A DNA stretch of 64,000 nucleotides from Phyto melanocephala (taxonomy: Eukaryota > Arthropoda > Insecta > Diptera > Rhinophoridae): NCBI GenBank assembly GCA_941918925.1, contig OW799235.1, positions 104,859,947 to 104,923,946 of the forward strand, written 5' to 3'. Of the stretch, positions 10,916 to 22,892 are shown piece after piece. The stretch's first letter is position 1. Every line of letters starts with the position of its first letter. A program made the translations under genes and the position numbers. The notes below the pieces were generated by a model, which was not told the origin of the DNA, did no database searches, and worked only from the letters and a program-made list of their open reading frames with translations.

Positions 10916-12084
10916 TTAGAATCATAGAAAAGGCATAACCGTTTTTTACTTTATTTCAAAATGAGGTACCTTCACTTAATTGTGAATAAAAGCAAAACGT
11001 GTTAATCGATTTTTATTATCGACGTCTTATTCTGTACATAGGTTAAGTAGATTTACGATTAAGTAATAAAACCTTACATTTTTTTTCATTTTGGGGTTTT
11101 CATTGTTTTTTTTTTGTAAATAAAAAAATTTTTTTTTTTTTTTACTCTACAACAACCATTTCTCAGACATTTTTTTTTTTTTTGGGGCTCTTCAAAAGTT
11201 TAATTGTTTTTCAAAGGTAAAAATTATATCTCTAAAAGAAATAATTTTGATAACCGCTTAATGAGGATTTAAGTTATAATTTCTTGAACTTTTAATTTTA
11301 TGAAAATAGTTAGAAATACGATTAGTACCTGTAACTTGAAAATTCGAGCTGAGGGAGAAATAATGGAGATTAGATTTAAAATCAGCGACCTAAAATTAGT
11401 AAAAATTGCCATAAATTTCTAGTTAACACAAACAAGGTTTAATTTTGTTTCCTTGTGTAATCATTACTTTCTTTTCAAAAAATATTGTTTTTTTCGGTTA
11501 CTATTAAATGGTATTAGTCAGTTCAACCTCCGACGAAATTATTTCTGTATAAGATACACACAAAATTACACATTTTTATAAAGATTTCGTTTATTGATAT
11601 TAATTATATATAAGATTTAATTGTTGTATCCTTTAAAATATTTTTTAATTTATTCAAACGCAAATTATTAAATATCTCAAAACTAAAAATATATTTCCTA
11701 GACCACTTTCATGATAAGGGTATGATGTATATTTAATGTAATCCACTGTATATATTATTTGTATAATTTTTTTTGGAAATCTCTAATATTGTAACGTTTG
11801 AAAACAATGGAGATATTAATAAGGAATACAACAATTATTTGTCTGTTGTTGTTTTACGGCTTTTTAACGCACCAAAAATTTTGCTAAAATATTCTTTATA
11901 TCTGTAGCCCATCAAACAATTTATTTTAATACAGAAATACTCTAAATAGTATCGAAATTAAGAAAAGCATTATACAATGTGGCAGTTTAACAAAGTCAAA
12001 ACTCTGTTTTATTTTTAAGATTTAATTTAAAAAAGTAAAAAAATTCTTTCCTTCTTTTGTGTACCATTTTAAAAATATAAAAAT
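10916..12084. other. no gene seen; poly-T tracts
   Basis: AT-rich spacer with several poly-T runs around 11079-11182. No coding or RNA signal. Confidence 0.5.
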
Positions 12085-12087
12085 TAA

Positions 12088-12370
12088 CTGCCGTATTTTA
12101 AAAACAAATATTTTAGGCAAGGCATATTTATTCCTCAGGTAGTCTTGTTTCGTCAGCTGATTATTTTTTTCTTCACTTATTTGAAATATTTTAAATGTCA
12201 AACTTAATATATAAAAAATATAAACAAACAAATTCTCTCCGAACTGCAATTACCTGATGAATTAATATGCCTTGATTTTGAGTTTATTTAGGCACATTTG
12301 ACGTATTTCTGTACAAAATCTGTCAAATTAGTCTCTAATAAACCTAAAAAAATTTATACTTGTACGGCAG
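12088..12370. mobile_element. Harbinger-type MITE, interrupted
   Basis: The ends CTGCCGTATTTTAAAAAC and, inverted, CTGCCGTACAAGTATAAA face each other, with TAA on both sides (12085-12087, 12371-12373). Without the insert (12118-12274 plus one 8-bp duplication) the remaining sequence matches the MITE at 6094-6209 over most of its length. Shared blocks are AATATTTTAG, TTTATT, ATTTGAC, CTGTCAA and AATAAACCTAAAA. It is an older, diverged member of that family. Confidence 0.85.
12118..12274. mobile_element. hAT-type MITE inserted in the Harbinger MITE
   Basis: Starts CAAGGCATATTTATTCCTCA and ends in the inverted repeat ...GAATTAATATGCCTTG. The flanks ATTTTAGG (12110-12117) and ATTTTGAG (12275-12282) agree at 6 of 8 bases. 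It is the inverted, internally shorter counterpart of 2599-2808. Confidence 0.85.
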
Positions 12371-12373
12371 TAA

Positions 12374-15300
12374 ATAATTTATAAATTAGATTTTGTAGCC
12401 ATCGTATCGTTTTCCTTATAAAGTTTTTACGCTCACAAATCATTTTAACTTTTTTAACAGAATTTTGTAAAAAGATTTCTTTAATTTTTTTTTTTATATT
12501 TTCAAACCTACACATTTTTAACTTAATGGTAATCCACTATAGATTTGCATCATGTATTTTTCTTTAAGTAAAACAGTTACAGAAATGCATTCATTGGATT
12601 AATATTCATTAGATAATAGTGTACATTATTCTTCTAATATTTTATGTGTAAAGACAAGATATCACATAGTAGACAGAAAATAGTCACCAATATCCAAAAA
12701 TAGAGCTTCTTTTGTTGCTAGGGAAGTTCAGATAATACACCCACATACAAATAACAGCCACATAAAATTGTTCCTCACATCAACTTTTGTACAAAAGCAA
12801 ACACTTTTTGTTTACACTCACAAACTTCGAAACGCTATACAATTATGATTTTTACTTCAATACCACCCACAATTAATGTATTAAACAAAAGGCTCTTAAG
12901 GACTCTTAAATAGTAAAATTCTATATAATGGGCAAATTTAAGTTGGGGAATGGAAGGATGTTCGGCTTGTAGTTTGTGAAGGGATGAATTGAGAGTAAAA
13001 GAATTAATAGCTGTTAGTTTAATTTCATTTCGTTTGGTTGTCCTATTACTTTGGCTGTTAAATGTCGGAAATGCTGTTGCTCATTAATAAAGTTTCACAC
13101 AGTGTTTTACGATAAAATGGAGAATTGTAAGTGTTTGTCGAACGCACAATTATTATGACGAGCAACAACCTTAGTATTCTTAGTATGGTCATTGGCACTA
13201 AAATTTCATTTATATTTATGATAAAGGCTTCAAAATACAATCATATTTATCTATGCCCTGCCAAACAAACAGAAGTTCTTTTCGTGGATATTAAAAATTA
13301 AATTTAATAAATCACACTTAAGATATGCTAATTATCCTTATTTGATACACGTATATAATCATTTATAACATTTATTAGAACCACAAAGTTTACACTTTAT
13401 GTTCCATTCCAAAGCGACATCATATTCAATGAACTTTTACCTTTCTCACGTCCTTTACATAAAAGATTTTTGAAAGAAAATGTTTACAGGGTACATATCT
13501 GGTTATTTCTTTACAAATACATAGTAAATAACTAGACCTATTTGTATGTATTTAAAATGTTTTCGTGACGGCTTAAATATTGTCAGTAATGAATTGCCAT
13601 ATTAAGGTTACTTATATTAATGCTGAGGTTTCGCACTTGTGCAAATAAGCAAATTAGCGCGATAGATTTCATGCACAAATCAATTTATACTAGAAGAAAT
13701 TTTATTATATTATATTAATAAGTTAAAATACCTAAATTGTTTAATTAACTTTTTTTAATTTTATATACAGACAGGTGCTAAAACCAAAAAAAATATTTAC
13801 TATCAAATTGTTTCTTTTAATAAATCGATTGTTTTTCCTACTGTATAGCACTCATCATTGTCTTGTAATTTATTTATAGAAATGGCTCTACAAAAATTGT
13901 CGTTGATTTATAACTTTGTCAGCGGCCATATTTTTTAATAATTAGAGACCACTGATTATACTGCCCTCTAAAGTGCACAGTGTACAGAAATATTTTAAAA
14001 TAAAGAAAATGACTTTGGTTTTACCTTCCCCAAAAAAAATTTTTAAACTTGGTTTACTGATATGTCCATTGGACCAAAAGTAAACCCTATCAATATACAC
14101 AACTTACGTGCATATTTACTAACTGAGCAAACAGTCATTCTTGTATTAGTCTCTTCATAATAAAATGATAACACAAACTGCGCACATATGATAAAAATGT
14201 TGCCAACTCTGACCGTAAACTAAGAACTTAGCGTTATAAAAAACACAAATACGATAATAATTATCTCGTATTTGATCGTTGTTTTTTTCTTTCTAATATA
14301 CACCTATAAGTCCAAAAATAACTATTGAAATATGACGTTCTTTGCCAAATATTTTGGGACATTAGCTCTTGAAGCAAACACAAAAAAAAATCGGCAAATT
14401 TTAAACACAATTAAAAATTATTTTGGAAAATAACTGCTAGAAACTAACTTTTCCAAATCCATGTATATAAATAACTTTCGATCTTCAGTTAAAGATGCCA
14501 TAGTGCTTAATTTTAAATGCTTTAAGCACCGGAAAAAATATTGCTTAAAATTTTAAAATTAATTGAATAATTGATTAATTCTTAAATTTGAATTGTATAT
14601 AAAATTAATTAAAGTATTTTTTTAATTGATATAAAACTTTGAAGAAAAAAAACTTAAAGATTTCGTCAGTTCAACAAGTTAAAAGAAAAAAATTTTTTTT
14701 CAAAAATTCATTTTGAAGGAAAGATTTAATAAATTTTTTAATAATAATGTAATATTTACAGGGAGACTAATAGTTAAAAAAATGGTTAATCAGCAATTTA
14801 AAATTCTTGTAAATATATACTCTTGAAATATATACACGCTGTTATTTCTGAACACATTTAAAAGTTATTTTCTGATAATTTTTCAGTTTACTAAAGTGGA
14901 ATAATTACTTGTGTACAACCTATGTTGACATACGCTGCTTTATCTGGACACACTTTTAGTCTTCGTACCACTTTGTTTATTTTGATATTCGATATGATAT
15001 AATTTTTAAATGATATTTGTCAGAAATTTTTATAAGAAAATTTTAAGGTCTTTATTGACATGAATGGTAAAAAAAAGTTTAAAAAGTTTAAAACCTAGCC
15101 GTTTGTTTTATATAAAACGGGTTTGTGGCTTTCCTCAAAAATTTGATTTTAGGACATACATATTGTATCTGAAATTTAATAATACTTATGTACATATTGG
15201 TGAAAGGTATTATGATATTCGTTACGGTCGACTATAGTATTCTTATATGTTTAAATGCGTTCCGCATAGCTTTTGAAAACAACAAATATAGCGTGATATG

Positions 15301-16239
15301 TTCATACTTATCATAATTTTGTAACTTTCTTATGAACAATAATGAAGTTATTCAAAGCTGTTATCAGTATAATTTTATTGTTTTTATGTTAATTTTAATT
15401 GCATTAAAAATGCGTAACTTGTAAGCATATTCAGCCAATAATATTATTATGTTTGTATAAATTGTTTATATTTGGTTACGACCGGAAGCCATTAAACAAA
15501 TATATACGGTGTTTAATTAATAATTTTTAAATGTGTGAACATCAAAAGTACAATACCAAAGAGAGCAAATATTTCTAAAATGCTTAATCCACACCTATTT
15601 TAATAAATAAATAAGCTTACAATATTCAAGTCCCTTTTTGAATTAATTAGTAATAAGGGTATAAAAGAAAGTTGCAAGCTAATTCATTAATTCAATAAAA
15701 GAAAATTATAGATTATTCATAATTGATTTGTACTTTTGAGCATATGCTTTGAATAAAATTAAAAGTAAGTTTAACTAAATACATATGTAAATTTATTATT
15801 TTAAATTACTGTAATATTAATATAATTACTAATGTATGACATTTATGAACAATCACATAAGTACAAATATTTTTGCCTTAGCATTTAAATTTTGTCATCA
15901 GAAAGTCTGCTATTGACCCCAAGGTAATGAAAAAGGCAAATGGCTTAACCGCTACAGTGTACTAAAGCAACTAAAAGAAAAATGTGTACGCATTTGATTT
16001 AAACATAAGTATATACAATTATTTACATGAATACTTCTATATTATACTGCACATACTAATAATGATAAAACCCCAGGCAATAAATATAAAGGGTGATTGT
16101 TTTGCCATTTGGTTTTTCAGTACAAAAAATATGTGAGCACCAATAATGCTAAGTAAGGCTCGAAATTTCGTCAAAAATATACAAACAAACACTTTTTGCA
16201 AATGAAGAATTTTCATTATCAAAATTTGTTTCGTAAACG
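12374..16239. other. no gene seen; long AT-rich spacer
   Basis: Nearly 4 kb without a supported gene. A 9-bp inverted repeat CAAATACGA / TCGTATTTG (14246-14254, 14266-14274) is the only tidy local structure; it is short enough to be chance. Open frames here have no domain-like content. Confidence 0.5.
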
Positions 16240-16480
16240 GACGTAGTGTTTTATGGTCGTCATAGTTGAACTAACCAAAACGGAATAATTGGTGATGTAG
16301 TTTCAATAAGACGATGCCACAAGCCACACGACATCATGATGCCGGTTTTGACAACAATTAATCTCACATTTTGAATCAGTCCACTGGCTCTCAAGGTCAT
16401 GGAGTTTTAGTCAATTTTACTATTTTTTGTAGAGAGACGTGAATTATCTCGTGTAATGGGACAATCCAGTCACAATTTTA
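16240..16480 (+). mobile_element. mariner transposase relic, catalytic part
   Basis: At about 16305-16332 the frame reads FQ, a stop, then DDATSHT, matching WFQQDGATCHT with a nonsense change. At 16379-16430 it reads HWLSRSWSFSQFYYFL, aligned with NWPPRSCDLTPLDYFLW; both aspartates of that block are lost. No terminal repeats were found. Confidence 0.55.
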
Positions 16481-16816
16481 GCCCTGAATGGTAACATTAC
16501 AGCTTACAGACACTGGACGAAATGATAAAGGAACTTCCAGATAAGAAAGATTTACATTTAATTATCTGAAAAAATAAATACTTGTAGCAGGCATTCACAT
16601 ATCTGTTCTTTTTTAAATTTTTAAAGCCCAAACGATATAAAAATCACTTGGTATAATTAAACTGTTAACGGTGATAAAATCATACACTAAGTGAAAAAGT
16701 TTAAGCGTAGCAGTGGAAGTTTTTACTTTATTACTGAAAAAAAATTCAGCAATATTAACCGCGTACCACCCTATTGAATGAAAGTAAATTTTAGTTAATA
16801 ATAAAAAACAATAATA
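16481..16816. other. no gene seen
   Basis: Spacer between the mariner relic and the large DINE-1-like element; an 89-codon minus-strand open frame that reaches into the element end has no recognisable content. Confidence 0.45.
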
Positions 16817-16961
16817 AACAAGTAAGAGCACTACATTCGGCTGTGCCGAATCTTTTATACCCACCACCAATTTTGTGTACATTTAAAGCACAATATTTAT
16901 TATTTTGTTAATCGCTATAGAATAATCTCTTTATAATAAAATATGTATCACTTTCTTTGTA

Positions 16962-17567
16962 GAGGGTGGTTAAATTTTAAGGGCCCATGTTGAAGGTGAA
17001 CCACACCTAAACTTCAACTTTTTTCTTGCATTTCATTTGACATTTCTCAGTCTCAGACTAACTCAATTTGAACCGTGGAAAGATACGCAATCGAGAGACG
17101 CTTTTAAATATTAAAGATTTTTATAAAAATGGGCGTTCAAATCAAAATGCATTTTGTGCACTTCGTGTTTATTTGGTCAACAAAATCGTTCGAATTCGTC
17201 CACAATAGTGAGAATTGTAAAAAATATTTAAATGTGTGCAAAGCAGGTCTGTATGAAATGTGAAAACATCTGTGAATGCCATCTTAGTTCGTTGAATGGG
17301 AACCACTGCTGGTTTTTGCGATAGTGTGGCAAAAGAGCAAGCAACCTCGACTCATCAACGTGCCCAACAATTGAGCATCAACAGTGTCATTGAAAATATG
17401 GACTATCGGATCGAGGTGTGCCGCCTAGGTTGGGGGGGCCATTTGGCCGATATTTTGTTCCATAAATAATTGAAGCATACAAATATTATCGTTATAAAAA
17501 TAAATGATAATAATTTCATAATAATTTTATTCAAAATCAACATCGGCCCTTAAAATTTAACCACCCT
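16962..17567 (+). mobile_element. mariner deletion derivative nested in DINE-1
   Basis: Terminal repeats begin AGGGTGGTTAAATTTTAAGG on both ends, with TA on each side (16960-16961, 17568-17569). Inside, the start of a transposase can be read (VERYAIERR, then FYKNGRSNQNAFCALR with a frameshift). It is fused by internal deletion to the end: HQRAQQLSIN, then IENMDYRIEVCRLG and WGGHLADILFHK before the stop. All catalytic blocks are missing, so it is non-autonomous. Confidence 0.85.
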
Positions 17568-18080
17568 TAACTTTGATATGCTCGTAAAATGTTTCCCTAA
17601 ATTTAATCTTTCAATGAAAGTGGCCGTTAAAATACGCGTGTCAATAAAGTTTCTGCTAATAAACATAACTTAGATATTTCAATATAGTCCTTTTGTATTC
17701 CAAAATCTTTATTCATAGAGGATTTACATGAATTTAAGAGGAAAGTTTTATCTACGAAATAGTGCTAATTTATATTTGTTATCTAATGTTCTCCTGAAGT
17801 TATGCTCTATTAAAAATGGGAATTTAGGAAAATTTTGACATAAGTAAAAAAAAATTATCTCTAAACATCATAAACAATTTATATTCATGTACTAATGGCT
17901 AACATTTTTTAAAATTATACAAAACTTATTTCGTTTGAAAATCTTTTAAAAGCAAAATGTTATAGAAGTTTAAAAATCAAAATCTTACTAATAAATTTCC
18001 CGTTTTAGCAAAATGCTGAGAATGTATATTTTCAATCACCGTGTGATAATTATATAAAAATATGTATCACTTACTTTGTA

Positions 18081-18425
18081 GAGGGTGGCTTAATTGTAAG
18101 GGCCAATTTTAGAAAGTCTGTGAATGCCTTCTTAGTTCATTGAATGGGAACCACTGCTGGTTTTTGCGATAGTGTGGCAAAAGAGCAGTCAACCTCTACT
18201 CATCATCATGCCCAACGATTGAGCATCAACATTATCATTGAAAATTTGGACTATCAGATAGAGGAGTGGCGCCAAGGATGGGGGGGGGCCATTTAGCCGA
18301 TATTTTGTTAAATGCATAATTGAACCATACAAATATTATCATTAAAAAAAGAAATGATAATAATTTCTTAAATAATTTGTGTTTTATTTAAAAACAACAT
18401 CAGCCCCTAAAATTTAACCACCCAT
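18081..18425 (+). mobile_element. second copy of the nested mariner, shortened
   Basis: The same element as 16962-17567 with the same left junction (ATGTATCACTT-CTTTGTAG) and the same right junction (CTT-GATATGCT). It therefore arose by tandem duplication of the host DINE-1 segment, not by a second insertion. It lost a further internal block covering the transposase start; the GGGAACCACTGCTGGTTTTT segment and the WGGHL-like end remain, with a longer G run. Confidence 0.85.
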
Positions 18426-18478
18426 TATAACTTCGATATGCTACTAAAATGCTTTTGTCAATGTAGTCTTTCAATGAA

Positions 18479-19235
18479 AGTGGGCGTTAAAGTAGGCGTG
18501 TCAATAAAGTTTCTGCTAATAAATACAACTTAAATATTTCAATATAGGTCTTTATTTTCCCAAAAACTTTGTCAATAGAGAAATTACATGAATTTAAGAT
18601 AAACCGTTATATGGGAGGTAGGCGTTAAAGTGGGCGTGTCAGCTTAACTTTTTGGCACAACAATTACATTGACTAGAAGGATATACGTAGCAAATTGATC
18701 ATCATACCTCTAATTTTAACGGTTTTATGAGCTTTTAAATTTCATTAACGGTAGATAACGTGAAAAGTGGGCGTTATAGTAGGCGTATCAAAGTCATTTT
18801 TGCGAATGAGTACAACTTAGGTGTTTCAATATAGCCCTTTGTTATTCCAAAATCTATATTAATAGAGAAATTATATGAATTTTTGTTAAAACGTTATATG
18901 GGAGGTGGGCGTAAAAGTGGGCGTGGCACCTTAATTTTCTGGTACAGTAATGATATTGCCCAGAGGGATATACGTAGCAAATTTTATCATCATACCTCTA
19001 ATTTTGGCGGTTTTATGAGCTTTTAAATTTCATTAAGGTTAGATAACGTGAAAAGTGGGCGTTATAGTAGGCGTATCAAAGTTATTTTTGCGAATGAATA
19101 CAACTTAGATATTTCAATATAGCCCTTTATTATTCCAAAATCTTTATTAATAGAGAAATTATAGGAATTTTAGGTAAAACGTTATATGGGAGGTGGGCGT
19201 AAAAGTGGGCGTGGCACATTGATTTGCCGTTACAA
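18479..19235. repeat. 288-bp tandem repeats inside DINE-1
   Basis: Units start at the block ATATGGGAGGTRGGCGT at about 18609, 18896 and 19184, giving periods of 287 and 288 bp. Each carries GTGGGCGTTATAGTAGGCGT, a CAACTTAGRTRTTTCAATAT block and a CATACCTCTAATTTT-GGTTTTATG block. Older, more diverged units extend leftward around the mariner copies (about 17620 and 18480). Confidence 0.85.
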
Positions 19236-19840
19236 AAAAGCGTCTCACCAAAAACCAAAGTGTGCAAAATTTCAGAGTCGTACATCAAATTTTGTTGCTT
19301 TTATGACGTTTTTGTTTTTAAATATACCGAAAAATACACTGTGCGGTATAAATTTTCGTACATTTTGATCGATAACTCCTCTCCTAATACATAGATTTAG
19401 ATGATTTTCGGGGGATAATATTGTTTTTACTCAGGAAATATATATTCGAAGTTTCATGAGTCTACGTTGATGCATTTGGACACAATTCCGTTTTATTCGA
19501 TGTTCTAAGGACACGGTTTTTTCGACCTACTCTTGCTTTTCGAGCTATAACTCTCTTCCTAATATTCCGATTTAGCCCATTTTCAATACCAAACAAACCT
19601 TGTCTATAAGAAAGATTCTGGCAAAATTTAAGCCCCCTAGCTTTTTCGGTGCGACCTCTATCGTGCTTTCAACAGACGGACAGACGGACAGACGGACGGA
19701 CATAGCTAGATCGTCATCAAATCAAACCCTGATTCAGAATATATATACTTTATGGGGTCTTAAATGGATATTTCGATGTGTTACAAACGGAATGACAAAA
19801 TGAATATACCCCCACCATTTTTTTGGTGGTGGGTATAAAA

Positions 19841-20576
19841 ACCTGAAAGATATATCTGGGGGTAAAGTCTCGTTCTGATAGTATTTTTGATTCGTGTTCA
19901 GTGAGCATGATCAAACAACCCTACAAAGAGTAAAGACAAAGAGTGAAAGTAAAAGGTTTACTTTAAGTTCCTCACTTTTCTTATTTTTTTTTTCTTTAAA
20001 AATTTTTTTTTTTTTTTTTTGGAAGTAAAGGTAATAAACAAATTAAATTTTTTAATACCCATTGGTATGCTTATCAAAGTATCAAAATTAGTTCTACACA
20101 AAAAAACCTTTAATATTTTACGAAAAAAAAACATTCGTAGTAACTCTTTTATAGAAAATTTTCCCAAAAATTACGACAATTTTAGCCAAGATTTTTATGA
20201 TTTTACGAAATTAAAAAATTTGAAATATTTTCCTTAAAAATATTTTTTTTTTTTTTTATAAGGCAACAGAAATTTATTCTTATAATTTTTAAATTTTAAC
20301 TAAAATTATAAAATTTCGTTGTAAGAAATACAATACTTCGATTGCTTTTTGTTAAAAATAAAAATAAAAATATATTTCTTTAATTGTAGACAAATATTTC
20401 GTACTTTTCATATATTTTACGAAAGATAAGTAAATGGGGCCAAAACAATTTTTTTTAGTCGAATTTTGTTAAGCGATGATGCTTACTTTTGTTTTATTGA
20501 ATACGTACTTGTACTGATGAGTATCTTTAAGTGTATGTTGTTCTCTAGAAAAACTGACTGTTGAATGTGCTTTATA
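19841..20576. other. no gene seen; poly-A/T tracts
   Basis: Contains long T runs near 19983-20022 and 20242-20259 and AT-rich filler. The two overlapping open frames on opposite strands here are low-complexity artefacts. Confidence 0.5.
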
Positions 20577-21045
20577 GGCTGGTGAAATCATTGGTCCGTA
20601 CTTCTTTAAAAACTATGCTGGTCAGAATGTTACAATTAATGGTGACCCCTATAAAGCCATGATTACTGACTTCTATGTTCATCAATTGGACAACCATGAT
20701 GTGCAGGAGTTGTGGTTTTAATAATACTGCGCAGCATGTCACACGCCTTTGGCCACAATTTATATATTGAAGAATACGTTTGAAAACCGCATAATTTCAA
20801 ATTTCGGACCGTGAATTGGCCTCCAAGATCGTGCAATAAAACACCTCTAGACTATATCTGTGGGGATATGTGACATCGCTAGTGTATGCTGACAACTTTT
20901 AAGCCCTTGTTCACTTGGGGGACAACATACGCCGCGTTATTGCCGATATGTGACCACGAATGCTGAAAAAAGTCATTATAAATTAGTCGTTCAGATTAGA
21001 TTTGGTTCAAGCCAGCCGTAACGTTCATATGCCAAGGCTTCTTGA
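20577..21045 (+). mobile_element. mariner transposase relic, catalytic and C-terminal part
   Basis: Begins AGEIIGPYFFKNYAGQNVTI and continues NGDPYKAMITDFYVHQLDN, then a stop-broken WF..CAACHT block where QQDGATCHT is expected. Later come NIRRVIADM and the tail LVQASRNVHMP, matching the common RASRGxHMP ending. Several stops interrupt it. Divergence from the other relics suggests an old, separate insertion. Confidence 0.75.
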
Positions 21046-21393
21046 ATTAAGTGTTATAATACGATCATTTCAACAGTCATTAACGGACTCTCAACAGCAA
21101 TTTTTTCTTCATGACATACTAGGCGAGCATTCACAAATGTTTTACTACAGATTTGGTTTTCTAAAATTTGCGTATGATTCTCCCGATTGCGAACACATTT
21201 TGTCGATTATGCGATAAAAAAATCACGTGCACAACATTAATTTTATGTACTTCTTCTTGATTGAATTTTTTAAACACTGAAACAAAGAAATGTAAAATTA
21301 AGAAGCCCAAAATATTAGATATTATGATGTGACCCACAATTACAATGTGCATTATGGACCCCCATTTAGTTTTATTGCGATTGTATGGAATAA
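21046..21393. other. no gene seen
   Basis: Short spacer between mariner relic and Helitron. An open frame continuing from the mariner tail (to 21217) has no recognisable content. Confidence 0.45.
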
Positions 21394-22220
21394 TCTATAT
21401 ATATAAAAATCAATGTGTGTTTGTATGTTTGTATGTTTGTTTGTTCGTTTGTGCTTTATAGACGGTTAAACCGCTACACCGATTTCCCTGAAATTTTCAC
21501 AGAATCTTTCTGTATATCTGAAAGGAACTATAGGCTATACCTTGGTTTGAAATTGTAAGTGGGCGGGGAGCCATGCCCTATTAAAGAATAAGTATTGAAT
21601 ATTATATATCACGAAAGTTAATGTAGCTAGAGTCTTCAAATTATGTATGGTAAACTTTGACATCCACACAAACATTTGGGTAAAAAATGGGCGGACTTTC
21701 AATAGTAGGAGTGGCCACATGAATTAAATACTAAATTTCGTATATTTGGAAAACGATATCGATTAAAATACTAAAATTTTGCAAGAGCAACTTTGACACC
21801 CAAATAAACATTTCTGGAAAAAATGGGTACATTAGAAATAGTGGGCTTGACAGCTCTCATAGCAATTGTATACTAAAATTCGTATATTCGGAAAGCGATA
21901 ACAGTTAGAGTAGCCAAATTTTGCACGAGAAGTTTCGACATCTACATGACTATTCTGATAAGGAAAAGATGCTTTAGTAATAGTGGGCGTGGCACCTGTC
22001 ATATGAATTAAATTCAAAAATTCGTATATCTGGGAAGCGATAATAGTTAGAGTACCCAAATTTTACAAGAGACACTTTGACGTCTATATGATTATTTAAA
22101 TAAGAAATGGTTGATTTAGTAATAGTAGGCGTGGCACTTGAAAAACAAATATATTTTTGAACAATAAAATTTTTATTTCATTACGATGGGGGTAGCGAAG
22201 CACACCGGGTATTAGCTAGT
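21394..22220 (+). mobile_element. non-autonomous Helitron
   Basis: Starts TCTATATATATAAAAATCAA and ends ...CACCGGGTATTAGCTAGT, the TC...CTRRT ends expected of Helitrons. A GC-rich hairpin-like block (GGGTAGCGAAGCACACCGGG) precedes the end. No terminal inverted repeats or target duplication. The interior is a 142-bp tandem array and encodes nothing recognisable. Confidence 0.75.
21597..22140. repeat. 142-bp tandem repeats inside the Helitron
   Basis: The block CGTATAT-YGGAAARCGATA starts at about 21739, 21881 and 22023 (period 142). A diverged first unit lies near 21600. Units also share ACTTTGACATC-type and AGTGGGCGTGGCAC-type segments. Confidence 0.8.
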
Positions 22221-22888
22221 ATTATTATAAATAGTAAATATGTTTAATCATGAAGAATCATTAAATAGTTATATGAGATAACATTATAATAACGTATAAT
22301 TATTTAAGACAATTGGTTTGTTGAATTATGTAAAACTATTGGTTTGATAATATGGCACTGTTCTTTAGTTTAAACAAAAATGAGTACTTGTATGTTGCAA
22401 AGAATATAAACTAACCCAACTATTGTACAATCGATCCATTCAATCACATTGTATCTACCTTGTCTTTAGGAATTGTCATTATTCTCGTTAAATAATTTTA
22501 TTACTTAAAAATGGATCATTTAAAAAATCTAATTATTTCGATTACTACAAAGTGCTGCCTTCCTTCAGTGCAAATTAAATGTTACAACAAAAAAGCTAAG
22601 TCCTCATGGTAATCTGACCAAGTGTGAATTTCAACATATTCTATTTTCTTTTTTACAATTTTAAAAGTATATTATAATATGTCATAACATTGTGTGGAGT
22701 ATTAAATCAAAATCAAGATTCAACATTTATGTTCACCCACTGAGAGCATTTTTCTATAATAAATGGCTTTCTTGAAATGTTTATTTGATTTTATTTTTGT
22801 TTGAAACTTTTAGCATTTTCTTAAGTTCAAATGAAGGTAACGTTTTCCACGTTAATATATCCACTTACAAAAGCATTTTTATACATAC
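22221..22888. other. no gene seen
   Basis: AT-rich spacer without supported structure. Confidence 0.5.
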
Positions 22889-22892
22889 ATAT

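Larger units (their letters stand above)
16817..19840 (-). mobile_element. large DINE-1/INE-1-like (Helentron-type) element
   Basis: Oriented on the minus strand. Its 3' end, at left, shows the hairpin ATTCGGC-TGT-GCCGAAT followed by the TACTTGTT-type end. Its 5' end, at right, reads TATACCCACCACC on the minus strand, with the self-complementary GGTGGTGGGTATA next to it. Near the 5' end are the GACCCCATAAAGTATATATA block and the GTCYGTCCGTC microsatellite core (19672-19703), then the AAAGCACGATAGAGGTCG block. The interior is full of CCACGCCCAC-type units. This is the known layout of Drosophila INE-1/DINE-1, non-autonomous relatives of Helentrons. It is several times longer than usual because of tandem repeats and an embedded mariner present twice. 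It encodes no protein. Confidence 0.85.

Noticed and set aside
18479..19235. CRISPR-like array of regularly spaced repeats
   Set aside because: Repeats are contiguous 288-bp tandem units without unique spacers, in a eukaryotic transposon.
19186..19368. Frame beginning MGGGRKSGRGTL
   Set aside because: Entirely inside the DINE-1-like element and its GTGGGCGTGG repeat; no coding expected.
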